Of a stretch of 41,594 nucleotides of DNA, positions 15,860 to 23,696 are shown piece after piece (position 1 is the first letter of the stretch; the number at the start of each line of letters is the position of its first letter). The DNA comes from Bacilli bacterium (GTDB lineage: Bacteria > Bacillota_I > Bacilli_A > RF39 > UBA660), in assembly GCA_017476885.1 (NCBI GenBank), contig JAFUYX010000087.1, forward strand, positions 1 through 41,594, written 5' to 3'. The notes beneath the pieces are model-generated. The model worked only from the letters and a program-made list of their open reading frames with translations, did not search any database and was not told where the DNA came from. The position numbers were made by a program, and so were the translations under genes.

Positions 15860-15895
15860 ACAAAAAAAGAAAAAAAGAAAGTCTAAACGACTTTC
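15860..15895 (-). terminator. Terminator of spoIIGA-sigE
   Basis: On the minus strand GAAAGTC, loop GTTTA, GACTTTC, then T7-C-T7. The stem includes the last codons and stop of sigE. Confidence 0.85.
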
Positions 15896-16569
15896 ATCAA
15901 ATTTCGAATATTTTTAATCACTTTTTTTTCTATTCTAGAAATATAACTTTGAGAAATTCCAAGCATATCCGCTACTTCTTTTTGAGTATAACTTTCTGTA
16001 TTATTAAGACCATATCTCAAAATCATAATTTGTCTTTCTCTTCCTTGCAATTTATTAATCTCTCTAGCAATGTATTTTCTCTCCTGACTTTTCTCAAACT
16101 CATCACTTACTAAATCACTATCGGTTCCTAAAACATCCTCTAAATGAAGTTCATTTCCCTCATTATCATAATTTAGACTATCTTCTAAAGAAATCTCTTG
16201 TTTTCTTTTCTTATTTTTTCGAATATACATAAGTATCTCATTTGCGATACATCTTGAAGCATAGGTAGCAAATTTAATATTCTTATCCATTTTATAAGTT
16301 TCAATTCCTTTTATAAGACCAATAGAACCAATACTAATCAAATCTTCCATATCATAACCAGTACTTTCATATTTCTTAGCTAAAAATACTACCAATCTTA
16401 AATTATGTTCAATCAGTCGATTCCTAGATGCCTCATCTCCCTGCTTTGCTTTCACAAAACAATTAAACTCCTCCTCTTTGGATAGTGGAGGAGGTAAAAC
16501 ATCACTCTTCCCTATATAAAAACAACCATTATATTTTTGAAAAATCCATTGAAGAATCTTTTGTATCAT
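15883..16569 (-). CDS. sigE: Sporulation mother-cell sigma factor SigE precursor
   Basis: A 228-residue sigma-70 family protein. Residues 1-25 form the hydrophobic pro-sequence (MIQKILQWIFQKYNG) ending near FYIGKSDVLPPPLS, the SigE cleavage neighbourhood. Region 2 has ARNRLIEHNLRLV-like and DLISIGSIGLIKGIETY motifs with CIANEILMYIRKNKKRK; region 4 has QREIMILRYGLNN-like and QKEVADMLGISQSYISRIEKKV. GGAGG seven bases upstream fixes the start at 16569, overlapping the spoIIGA stop (ATGA). SpoIIGA cuts off the pro-sequence to start mother-cell transcription after asymmetric division. Confidence 0.95.
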   Translation of the reverse strand: MIQKILQWIFQKYNGCFYIGKSDVLPPPLSKEEEFNCFVKAKQGDEASRNRLIEHNLRLVVFLAKKYESTGYDMEDLISIGSIGLIKGIETYKMDKNIKFATYASRCIANEILMYIRKNKKRKQEISLEDSLNYDNEGNELHLEDVLGTDSDLVSDEFEKSQERKYIAREINKLQGRERQIMILRYGLNNTESYTQKEVADMLGISQSYISRIEKKVIKNIRNLMKVV

Positions 16570-17354
16570 ATCATTTCCTCCAAACAAGTTTCATGTAATA
16601 CACATTCAATTCCATCTTCTAATAACAAATCATGACTAATTCCCACTAAATAATTAGTAAATCTTTTACCTAAAATCTCTAAATAAGAAATTTTAATGCA
16701 AGAAAGCAACCCATGATGATTTAAACTATGGTAAGGAACATAATAAGGATTATAATCCCAAGTTTTAGGAATCTCTTTTTCACTCACTAGGATAATCTTC
16801 TTTTTGGTAATAACATCCTCTAGATGATTTCCCGTATCAATAAAGCCGACAAGCTCTACAGATTGATTTTCACGAAAGCAAATCGTCACTGGAACGACTT
16901 GTTGCTTCTGTTTCATTTTTCGTTGTTCTAAAACATATTGAGTCAACAGAAAAGGAGATAAGAAAACAAAGAACAAAAAAGACAATTTAATTTCATGATA
17001 ACTAAAGGCAAGACCTGAGTGATTTTCACTCAAAGTTAACAAAAAGAAATATAAAAATCCTCCTAAAACCATAGAAGACATCAAAAGATAAAGAAAATTC
17101 TCAAAAAAATATTTTCGATCCTTGATTCCAAAAGCAATCAAACACAGAAGCATTCCTAAAACAATTTTTAAAAGAAACAACCAAAAAGTATCAAAAGACA
17201 AAAATAGAATAAAAGTAGTCAGAGCCCCAATGAAAGAGGCAAAAAGAATTCTTTTCAATTTGATATACCTTTTTAAAGCATTATTAACAGTCAGTAAGAG
17301 ATGAAAATCAAAAAACAGATTTAAAAAGAATAAAAGATCGACATAAATAATCAT
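16566..17354 (-). CDS. spoIIGA: Pro-SigE processing protease SpoIIGA
   Basis: A 262-residue protein with five predicted membrane helices in the first 150 residues and a cytoplasmic aspartic-protease-like domain. The catalytic motif GFIDTGNHLEDV (about residue 190) matches the DTGN signature of the family. The long frame starts upstream, but its first 19 codons cross a terminator; GGTGAT before the ATG at 17354 and the family start pattern MIIYVDLLFFLN fix this start. It is co-transcribed with sigE from a Spo0A-type promoter at 17371-17404. Confidence 0.93.
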   Translation of the reverse strand: MIIYVDLLFFLNLFFDFHLLLTVNNALKRYIKLKRILFASFIGALTTFILFLSFDTFWLFLLKIVLGMLLCLIAFGIKDRKYFFENFLYLLMSSMVLGGFLYFFLLTLSENHSGLAFSYHEIKLSFLFFVFLSPFLLTQYVLEQRKMKQKQQVVPVTICFRENQSVELVGFIDTGNHLEDVITKKKIILVSEKEIPKTWDYNPYYVPYHSLNHHGLLSCIKISYLEILGKRFTNYLVGISHDLLLEDGIECVLHETCLEEMI

Positions 17355-17370
17355 TCTGATCACCAAACAA

Positions 17371-17404
17371 AGTATACTAAATAAAAGAAAAAAAAGATGT
17401 CGAA
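17371..17404 (-). promoter_or_regulatory. Spo0A-type promoter of spoIIGA-sigE
   Basis: On the sense (minus) strand TTCGACA, i.e. the Spo0A box TGTCGAA on the plus strand at 17398-17404, then 21 bases, then TATACT at 17371-17376. Bacillus spoIIG is a SigA promoter with an unusually long spacer and Spo0A boxes over the -35 region, and this layout is the same. The box lies inside the preceding gene's terminator stem. Confidence 0.7.
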
Positions 17405-17412
17405 AAGACATC
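17388..17412 (-). terminator. Terminator of the 17421-17783 gene
   Basis: On the minus strand GATGTC, loop TTTTC, GACATC, then eight T. Its loop and 3' arm contain the Spo0A box of the next gene. Confidence 0.82.
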
Positions 17413-17420
17413 CTAAATCA

Positions 17421-17783
17421 CTATTTTAATTCAAAAGGTTTTATAATTGCAGTAATTCTATTACATCCATCTACATCATTATATTCTTCGCAACGATACT
17501 CTACATCATAACCATAGACATTTTTTACAACAGAACCAAAATTAGATTTTAATTCTTCTTCTGATAAAGCATTCATTAGAACACTCTTATCAATTAAACT
17601 AGCATTAACTGCTGGAGCATTTGTGTCTGAAGGAAGAATCGTTTGAATTTTATCAATAGTTTTATCCAAATCACGAATCTTATCAAAATAAAAATATCCT
17701 CCCAAAATAATCACAATAATTAATAATGCAACCATCCCTATTTTGTAATTCTCTTCTCTACTATCATTTTTCTTATTTTTCAT
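17421..17783 (-). CDS. Hypothetical protein with N-terminal membrane anchor
   Basis: A 120-residue protein: basic N-terminus, one membrane helix (VALLIIVIILGGYFYF, about residues 19-34), then an extracytoplasmic domain with two cysteines (CEEYNDVDGC) likely forming a disulphide. The frame can start four codons earlier at a GTG; neither start has a strong ribosome site. It lies between terminators, so it is a single-gene unit in the ftsZ-sigE region. I do not recognise a family. Confidence 0.6.
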   Translation of the reverse strand: MKNKKNDSREENYKIGMVALLIIVIILGGYFYFDKIRDLDKTIDKIQTILPSDTNAPAVNASLIDKSVLMNALSEEELKSNFGSVVKNVYGYDVEYRCEEYNDVDGCNRITAIIKPFELK

Positions 17784-17861
17784 TTTACCAACCACTTTCT
17801 ACCATAAATAAAGTATAACACAACTTTAAAAGAATGCAAATATTTTTATAAAATTTTTCAT

Positions 17862-17887
17862 AAAAAAAGTAGCCACACTACTTTTTT
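17862..17887 (-). terminator. Terminator of ftsA-ftsZ-DUF1653
   Basis: On the minus strand AAAAAGTAG, loop TGTGG, CTACTTTTT followed by more T. It overlaps the last codons and stop of the DUF1653 gene. Confidence 0.82.
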
Positions 17888-18123
17888 ACACTTTCAATTG
17901 TTTGAAGTTCAAATCGGTATTTCTGAGTCACTTCTGGATATTTTTCATGATCCACTTCACTTAAAAACAAATCTTTGGGCCTTATCCAGAGTCCACCATC
18001 TCCATAAAGTTTCCGATATACTACACACTCTTCCATAGTTTCAGTGTAAACTCCAACCTCTTCAACAAGGTAGTAATCCCCTTTAAAATGTTTATAAATT
18101 CCGTGTATTTTTAATGAATTCAT
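17878..18123 (-). CDS. DUF1653 domain protein
   Basis: An 81-residue protein matching DUF1653 along its length: GIYKHFKGDYYLVEEVGVYTE, then VVYRKLYGDGGLWIRPKDLF and SEVDHEKYP. Role unknown; the small beta-rich fold is widespread in bacteria. Its ATG overlaps the ftsZ stop by one base (TAATG) and it has no good ribosome site of its own, so translation is probably coupled to ftsZ. Confidence 0.85.
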   Translation of the reverse strand: MNSLKIHGIYKHFKGDYYLVEEVGVYTETMEECVVYRKLYGDGGLWIRPKDLFLSEVDHEKYPEVTQKYRFELQTIESVKK

Positions 18124-19184
18124 TAATAATTTTTGCTTCTTAAGAAAGAAGGAATATCATAATCAGAAGTATCTTCTAAAGAAGGTTTTCTTCTTGGAAG
18201 TTCATCTTCCTTCTCTACTTCTTCCTTTTCTTCTTTTCCATCAAATCCAGTCGCGATAACCGTAACAATAACCTCATCTGTTAAATTTGAATTTGGGATA
18301 GCTCCAAATATGATATTGATATCTGAATTAGCGGCTTCTCTTACGGTTTCTACAGCATCTTCAATTTCAAATAACGTTAAACTATCTCCACCAGTAATAT
18401 TGATGATGGCATCCGTAGCTCCATCAATTGTAGTTTCAAGTAAAGCCGAAGACACCGCTTGTCTTGCCGCCTCTACAGCACGATTTTCACCAATTCCCAT
18501 ACCAATTCCAATGAGAGCAGTACCACTTTTTTCCATAACTGTTTTAATATCTGCAAAATCCAAGTTAACAATTCCTGTAACAGCAATTAAATCACTAATG
18601 GATTGAACCCCTCTATGTAAAACATTATCGACTTCTTTAAATGCTTCTTTAAATGTAGTGGTTTTATCAATAATCTCTCTTAAACGATCATTTGGAATGA
18701 TAATTAGAGTATCTACATGCTTCTTTAGTTCTTCTAAACCAACTAATGCATGTTCCATTCTTCTTTTTCCTTCAAAGCGGAAAGGCTTAGTAACAATACC
18801 TACGGTTAAAGCCCCAGATTCTTGAGCAATTTCTGCAATGATTGGAGCAGCACCAGTGCCCGTTCCACCACCAAGTCCACAGGCAACAAAAACCATATCA
18901 GCACCTTTCACGGCTTCTTCAATTTCTTTTTTAGATTCTAAAGCGGCTTCTCTTCCTACTTCTGGATTAGAACCAGCTCCTCTTCCTCCAGTGATATTAG
19001 CCCCAATTTGAATTTTATTTTGAGATTTACTAGCTTTCAACGCTTGTAAATCAGTATTGACAACATAAAATTCAACCCCTTGAGCGCCTTCTTCAATCAT
19101 TCTATTGACAGCATTACTACCGCCACCACCTACACCAAAAACTTTAATCTTGGCAATCGGATCAATTCTTAAATTCTCATCCAT
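18123..19184 (-). CDS. ftsZ: Cell division GTPase FtsZ
   Basis: A 353-residue tubulin homologue. Nucleotide-binding motifs are intact: [16 protein letters not shown] (residues about 15-30), the signature [10 protein letters not shown] near 105, and the T7 loop [11 protein letters not shown]. The C-terminal linker is short and acidic, and the end [13 protein letters not shown] carries the conserved DIPxFLR peptide that binds FtsA and SepF. AAGGAGG before the start. It follows ftsA by 12 bp. Both FtsA and SepF genes are in the window, so two Z-ring anchors are available. Confidence 0.97.
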   Translation of the reverse strand: MDENLRIDPIAKIKVFGVGGGGSNAVNRMIEEGAQGVEFYVVNTDLQALKASKSQNKIQIGANITGGRGAGSNPEVGREAALESKKEIEEAVKGADMVFVACGLGGGTGTGAAPIIAEIAQESGALTVGIVTKPFRFEGKRRMEHALVGLEELKKHVDTLIIIPNDRLREIIDKTTTFKEAFKEVDNVLHRGVQSISDLIAVTGIVNLDFADIKTVMEKSGTALIGIGMGIGENRAVEAARQAVSSALLETTIDGATDAIINITGGDSLTLFEIEDAVETVREAANSDINIIFGAIPNSNLTDEVIVTVIATGFDGKEEKEEVEKEDELPRRKPSLEDTSDYDIPSFLRSKNY

Positions 19185-19196
19185 ATTAATTCCTCC

Positions 19197-20444
19197 TTAA
19201 TTATCAAAAAAGTAACCAAATAATCTTCCTAAAATAGAATTATCTTCTTCATTACTCTTTGACGATATTCTACATATACTTTCGATTTCTTCATCACTAA
19301 AAATGGAAAATTCCTGTTTTCTCATTTGTAACTTTTCATGAAAAAACTTAATAAATCCAACACTTGGAGAGTAAATGTTGCTACGAACACCAAGTTCTCT
19401 TACACTTGCAACTTTTGCGTTGTGTCCAAATACTTCCTCTAATGTTAAGGTAAAATTCTGCATTTCGCTTACTCCACCTGTTATCATTATATAATGAATT
19501 TCTTTTTTTGTTAAGAGATTTATTTCTTTTTTTGCCAGTTTTAAGATTTCTTCTAATCGCGAAGAAGAAATTTCAGTTGCTTCATATGCATTTATGACCA
19601 CTTCTTCACCAGAAATACTCGTATAACTTTTTTTATCACTAGCAAGCACTCCTCTAGTATGAGCAGAACACAAATTTTCTAAAACATCAGAAGCATCCTT
19701 TTTTGTAATTTTATACATATAACATAAATCTGCAATCATATTTTTAGAACCCATGTCAAACTTTGTCGTATTTGTTAATAATCCTTTATTAAAAATAGAC
19801 ACTTCCGTTTTTTGATATCCAATATTAATCATAGCACCCACACTAGAATCCATGTGAGAATTTCTACATTCATAATAATCCCCAATACTACCAAGTGTAA
19901 AATCAATAACTTCGACCCCAATACTGTCCAAACACTTTACAAGAGGAAGGGCATTCTCTCTTGGAATCGTCGTCACTAAAGTTTTAACCAATAGTTCATT
20001 TGCCTCAAGCCCAATAGGATCATCGACATTTCTTTCATCATCAATTCGATATGCTGTAGGCATAAGACTAACAATTTCCCTTTGCTCATCAATTTTATTG
20101 TAAGTGCTCCCTTGCAAAGCATGAATCAAATCACTCGTTTTAATAAGATGCTCATCATTGGTAATTGTTGTTTTACCTTCGCTTAAAAAGAACTCTGCCT
20201 CATCATTTGGAACAATTAAAAGAACCTGTTTAATAGAAATACCAAGCATACTTTCACATTTTGAAAATACTTCTTTAAGTTTTTCTATCAAAACAGAAGA
20301 ATCCACCACAGCCCCCTTCTTAACCCCAGCAGAAGAAACGCAAGAAGAAGATAAAATCTTCACTTGATTATTTTTTAATGTCTCTCCAACAACAAGTTTA
20401 ATGAAACGTGACCCCACATCTAAACTTGCCATGATATTCCGCAT
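19197..20444 (-). CDS. ftsA: Cell division protein FtsA (divergent)
   Basis: A 415-residue actin-family protein. Phosphate-1 motif ASLDVGSRFIKLVVGE at the start, the SHS2 (1C) insertion near residues 85-160, phosphate-2 region GAMINIGYQKTEVSIF and adenosine motif IMITGGVSEM. The C-terminus ends ILGRLFGYFFDN, an amphipathic membrane-targeting helix. It is quite divergent from Bacillus FtsA, but its place just before ftsZ settles the role as Z-ring membrane anchor. AAGGTGAT lies before the ATG at 20444, and a promoter lies upstream. Confidence 0.88.
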   Translation of the reverse strand: MRNIMASLDVGSRFIKLVVGETLKNNQVKILSSSCVSSAGVKKGAVVDSSVLIEKLKEVFSKCESMLGISIKQVLLIVPNDEAEFFLSEGKTTITNDEHLIKTSDLIHALQGSTYNKIDEQREIVSLMPTAYRIDDERNVDDPIGLEANELLVKTLVTTIPRENALPLVKCLDSIGVEVIDFTLGSIGDYYECRNSHMDSSVGAMINIGYQKTEVSIFNKGLLTNTTKFDMGSKNMIADLCYMYKITKKDASDVLENLCSAHTRGVLASDKKSYTSISGEEVVINAYEATEISSSRLEEILKLAKKEINLLTKKEIHYIMITGGVSEMQNFTLTLEEVFGHNAKVASVRELGVRSNIYSPSVGFIKFFHEKLQMRKQEFSIFSDEEIESICRISSKSNEEDNSILGRLFGYFFDN

Positions 20445-20468
20445 AGTATCACCTTATCTTATAAAGTA

Positions 20469-20497
20469 ATTATACAGAAAACCCTTTAAAAATACAA
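20469..20497 (-). promoter_or_regulatory. Promoter of ftsA-ftsZ
   Basis: On the minus strand TTGTAT (20492-20497), a 17-bp spacer and a perfect TATAAT (20469-20474), about 25 bases before the ftsA start codon. Confidence 0.65.
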
Positions 20498-20526
20498 TAC
20501 ACAATTTAAATGTTTCCAAAAAATAA

Positions 20527-20553
20527 AAAAGAAATTACAATTTGTAATCTCTT
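20527..20553 (-). terminator. Terminator of the CotD-like gene
   Basis: On the minus strand AAAGAGATTAC, an A/T loop, GTAATTTCTTT, then more T. It starts at the stop codon. Confidence 0.75.
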
Positions 20554-20867
20554 TAACGACAACAACGATTTTGATACACATTTTCTACTTCATCTACTTC
20601 AGAATAAGAATACATTGGTGTGTATGTATGATTATAAATATGATGGTTCACCACTGTAGTATGCATAGGAATAATATGAGGAACCCTATAATTCAATACT
20701 CTATGACATACTTGATTTTGAGGACATTCACAAATTGGAGGACATACAGACTCACAACTAGGAGGACAAGAAGGCATGCAATTACATCCATCCATCGTAT
20801 TATATCCTGAAGATTCTTGATAATTCATTTCAAAATAATCTCTTTCTCTTCCTTCATTTTTCATCAT
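20553..20867 (-). CDS. CotD-like inner spore coat protein
   Basis: A 104-residue protein rich in Cys, Pro, His and Tyr. A Cys-Pro cluster (CNCMPSCPPSCESVCPP) is followed by YRVPHIIPMHTTVVNHHIYN, which matches the CotD core of VPHIHPSHTTNVNHH type, and a Cys-Cys-Arg end. CotD is an inner coat protein made late in the mother cell. AGAAAGGA precedes the start, with GTG at 20870 and ATG at 20867 both possible. It has its own SigK-like promoter and a terminator, and sits between ftsA and ffh as a one-gene unit. Confidence 0.82.
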   Translation of the reverse strand: MMKNEGRERDYFEMNYQESSGYNTMDGCNCMPSCPPSCESVCPPICECPQNQVCHRVLNYRVPHIIPMHTTVVNHHIYNHTYTPMYSYSEVDEVENVYQNRCCR

Positions 20868-20889
20868 CACAATTCAATCCTTTCTAAAG

Positions 20890-20916
20890 TATCCTATGCA
20901 AAAAAGAACCCAGTGT
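20890..20916 (-). promoter_or_regulatory. SigK-type promoter of the CotD-like gene
   Basis: On the minus strand CATAGGATA (20890-20898) matches the SigK -10 pattern CATAnnnTA, and AC lies 16 bases upstream (20915-20916), the usual minimal -35. The start point would be about 15 bases before the start codon. It overlaps the ffh terminator. Confidence 0.5.
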
Positions 20917-20928
20917 TTAGGCTCTTTT
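20899..20928 (-). terminator. Terminator of ffh
   Basis: On the minus strand AAGAGCC, loop of eight to nine bases, GGTTCTT, then T. It lies eight bases after the ffh stop codon. Confidence 0.75.
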
Positions 20929-20936
20929 ATCAATTA

Positions 20937-22244
20937 TTAGAATGGCATTTTAAAATTTCCATTATTCAGCATTTTCATCATCTTTTTCATTTCTTCGAAT
21001 TGTTGTAATAAACGATTGATTTCTTCCACAGGTCTTCCACACCCTTTTGAAATTCTTTGCTTTCTAGAAGCCTTTAAAACCTCAGGATGTTTTCTTTCAT
21101 ATGGCGTCATCGAAAGAATAATTGCTTCCACATGAGCCATCTGTTTAGGATCAACTTCAATATGATTTAATCCCATTTTTCTCGCTTGAGGAAGTAGTTT
21201 AATAATATTTTCCAAAGGACCAAGTTTTTTAATCTGTTTCAAATTAGTTAAGAAATCTTCCAAATCATATTTTCCACTTTGCATTTTTTTAGCTTGATCT
21301 TTGGCTTCCTCTTCTGAGATAATATCTTCAACTTTTTCAGCAATGCCCATGATATCTCCCATATCTAAGATACGTTCAGCCATTCTTTCTGGATAGAAAG
21401 GAGATAACCCATCAAGTTTTTCACTATCTCCCACAAACTTAATAGGAACATGAGTAATATGACGAACAGAAAGGGCTACTCCACCTTTTGTATTTCCATC
21501 TAGCTTTGTTAAAATACAACCAGTCAAACTTAACTGATCATGAAACCCATTAATAACATTAATGGCATCTTGTCCCATCATTGCATCAATGACAAGCAAC
21601 TCTTCATGAGGATGAAACTTCTCTTCAATATCTTTTAACTCTTGCATTAATGCTTCATCAATTTGTAAACGTCCAGCCGTATCAATAATGACATAGTCAT
21701 TTTTATTCTCTTTGGCATAGACAAGAGCATGTTCAATAATTTCTAAAACACTTTTTTTACCTTCTTCATAAGCAGGGATATCTAAAGACTTTCCTAACGT
21801 TTTTAATTGCTCAATAGCAGCAGGACGATAGATATCACACGCTACAAGCAATGGATGTTTGGATTGCTTTTTTCTGAGATAATTAGCAAGCTTTCCAGCC
21901 GTTGTAGTTTTACCACTTCCTTGCAATCCAACAAGCATTAATAAAGTCGGATTATACTTTGTTTCAAGTTCCACAGCATCTTTTCCGAGTAAAGCAATTA
22001 ATTCATCTTTTACAAGTTTAATAAACAACTCATCGGGCTTTAAATTCTTTCCAACTTCTAACCCTAATGCTTTTTCTTTAACACTAGAAACAAACTCTTT
22101 TACAACTTGATAATTCACATCGGCTTCCAAAAGAGCCATTCTTATCTCTCTCATGGCATCATTAATATTTTCTTCCGTAATTTTACCCATACCTCTGATA
22201 TTTTTAATCGCACCACTTAAACGATCTCCTAAGTATTCAAACAT
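20937..22244 (-). CDS. ffh: Signal recognition particle GTPase Ffh
   Basis: A 435-residue SRP54 protein. N domain (residues 1-85), then G domain with G1 GLQGSGKTTTAGKLA (about 107), DTAGRLQID, the closing loop TKLDGNTKGG, and a Met-rich M domain (about 300-435) with RKQRISKGCGRPVEEINRLL, the 4.5S-RNA-binding helix-turn-helix. The tail MKKMMKMLNNGNFKMPF is short. It targets nascent membrane proteins to FtsY and Sec. The usual partner gene ylxM is not upstream; the gene is a single unit with its own terminator. Confidence 0.97.
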   Translation of the reverse strand: MFEYLGDRLSGAIKNIRGMGKITEENINDAMREIRMALLEADVNYQVVKEFVSSVKEKALGLEVGKNLKPDELFIKLVKDELIALLGKDAVELETKYNPTLLMLVGLQGSGKTTTAGKLANYLRKKQSKHPLLVACDIYRPAAIEQLKTLGKSLDIPAYEEGKKSVLEIIEHALVYAKENKNDYVIIDTAGRLQIDEALMQELKDIEEKFHPHEELLVIDAMMGQDAINVINGFHDQLSLTGCILTKLDGNTKGGVALSVRHITHVPIKFVGDSEKLDGLSPFYPERMAERILDMGDIMGIAEKVEDIISEEEAKDQAKKMQSGKYDLEDFLTNLKQIKKLGPLENIIKLLPQARKMGLNHIEVDPKQMAHVEAIILSMTPYERKHPEVLKASRKQRISKGCGRPVEEINRLLQQFEEMKKMMKMLNNGNFKMPF

Positions 22245-22283
22245 AATGTATTCCTCATTTCTCTACTCTATTATACAAAACTT

Positions 22284-22315
22284 TTTAAAAAAAGAAAAGA
22301 ATTCTAGAAGAATCC
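22284..22315 (-). terminator. Terminator of the SPFH/glycosylase operon
   Basis: On the minus strand GGATTCT, loop TCT, AGAATTC (one G-T pair), then TTTTC and seven T. It begins directly after the stop of the DNA glycosylase gene. Confidence 0.78.
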
Positions 22316-22798
22316 TCAGGAAAGATACTTTAAAATCACTTGATATTCTTTTATTAATCTTTCCAATGAATACGATGCATTGGCTGAAGACGTAGAAGGA
22401 AGAGGAATATCATTTATTTTATAAAGGGGATACAAATATTTCTGATAAATCTCATGAGCCTTTTTTCCTGTTGTAATAATGGCTTTAATCTCTGCCTTAT
22501 TTAGAATAATAGATAAATCTTGAACTTTAATACTTGTAATCGAACTATCACTAGAGCCTTGGATTTCACAAGAAGAAATCGTGTCCCAAAGAGCGAGATG
22601 ATGTCTAAGGCAAAACTCTTTTTTATCTTCAATTTTTTCTTGAAAAACCCCCTCCAATACTTTCCAAAAACGATTCTGAGGATGCATATAATAAAAATGA
22701 AATTCTCTCGATTTTACACTTGGTAAACTCCCTAAAATCAGTACTTTACTTTGTTCATCAAAAACAGGAGCTAATTCATGGTAAACTCTCATATTCAT
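22316..22798 (-). CDS. Hypoxanthine/uracil-type DNA glycosylase (DNA-deoxyinosine glycosylase)
   Basis: A 160-residue member of the uracil-DNA-glycosylase superfamily, family 6-like. The active-site region is VLILGSLPSVKSREFHFYY followed by HPQNRFWKVL; the second motif is LPSTSSANAS near the C-terminus. Such enzymes remove deaminated adenine (hypoxanthine) from DNA. The frame runs upstream into the SPFH gene (GTG at 22834), but family N-termini begin near HELAPVFDEQ, so I placed the start at the ATG at 22798; the ATG at 22792 is equally possible. Last gene of a three-gene operon. Confidence 0.82.
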   Translation of the reverse strand: MNMRVYHELAPVFDEQSKVLILGSLPSVKSREFHFYYMHPQNRFWKVLEGVFQEKIEDKKEFCLRHHLALWDTISSCEIQGSSDSSITSIKVQDLSIILNKAEIKAIITTGKKAHEIYQKYLYPLYKINDIPLPSTSSANASYSLERLIKEYQVILKYLS

Positions 22799-22811
22799 AG
22801 AAAAAGAAGAA

Positions 22812-23696
22812 TTACTTCTTCTCCATAGTTTCACTTAGAACTGTAGCAAAAGAGGCTACTTGACTCATATCAGCAGGTAAAATAATCTTTGTAGATTGTC
22901 CATCTGCCACTTTAGATAACGTCTCATAAGATTTTAATTGCAAAACACTAGAATCCACTTTGGCCTCTTTTAAAAGTTTTAAACCTTCCGCTTCAGCCGT
23001 TTTTAATTTTAACAACGCTTCAGCCTCTCCCTCAGCTCTTTTAATTCTTGCTTCTTTATCAGCCTCTGCTCTTAAGATAGCGCTTTCTTTTTCACCTTCA
23101 GCAATTAAAATACTAGATTTTTTCTCTCCTTCTGCTTGAAGAATCTTTTCTCTTCTTTCTCTTTCTGCACGCATTTGCTTTTCCATGGCATCTTGAATAT
23201 CCCTTGGAGGTAAAATGTTTTTGACTTCTACACGATTTACTTTAATTCCCCATGGGTCAGTTGCCTCATCTAAAATGGAACGCATCTTTGTATTAATAAT
23301 ATCACGAGAGGTTAAGGTTTGATCCAACTCTAAATCTCCAATGATATTTCTTAGAGTAGTTGCCGTTAAAGACTCAATTGCAGAGATAGGATACTCTACT
23401 CCATAAGTATATAACTTAGGATCAGTAATTTGAAAATACACTACCGTATCAATTTGCATGGTAACATTATCCTTAGTAATCACAGGTTGAGGGTCAAAAT
23501 CACGAACCATTTCTTTTAAAACAACCATATTTGAAATACGATCAATAAATGGTATTTTAAAATGAACTCCATTATGCCAAATCGTGTAGAATGAACCAAG
23601 TCTTTCAATCACATAAGCTTTTGACTGAGGTACAATCTTAATACAAGGGATTACAATAATACAAATTAATATTAACAATACTACAAAAAATTCCAT
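22812..23696 (-). CDS. SPFH/band-7 membrane protein (stomatin/QmcA-like)
   Basis: A 294-residue protein: N-terminal membrane helix (VVLLILICIIVIPCI), an SPFH domain (residues about 25-190; VIERLGSFYTIWHNGVHFKIPF, then EMVRDFDPQPVITKDNV) and a long Ala, Glu and Lys-rich coiled coil (about 175-250). SPFH proteins form ring or cage-like assemblies in membrane microdomains. The NfeD-like partner gene is immediately upstream and overlaps by one base, the classic pair. AAAGGAG precedes the start. Confidence 0.9.
   Translation of the reverse strand: MEFFVVLLILICIIVIPCIKIVPQSKAYVIERLGSFYTIWHNGVHFKIPFIDRISNMVVLKEMVRDFDPQPVITKDNVTMQIDTVVYFQITDPKLYTYGVEYPISAIESLTATTLRNIIGDLELDQTLTSRDIINTKMRSILDEATDPWGIKVNRVEVKNILPPRDIQDAMEKQMRAERERREKILQAEGEKKSSILIAEGEKESAILRAEADKEARIKRAEGEAEALLKLKTAEAEGLKLLKEAKVDSSVLQLKSYETLSKVADGQSTKIILPADMSQVASFATVLSETMEKK

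Noticed and set aside
15883-16113. sigG expected next to sigE
   Set aside because: The gene after sigE is a 108-residue protein without sigma regions; no SigG-like sequence is in the window.
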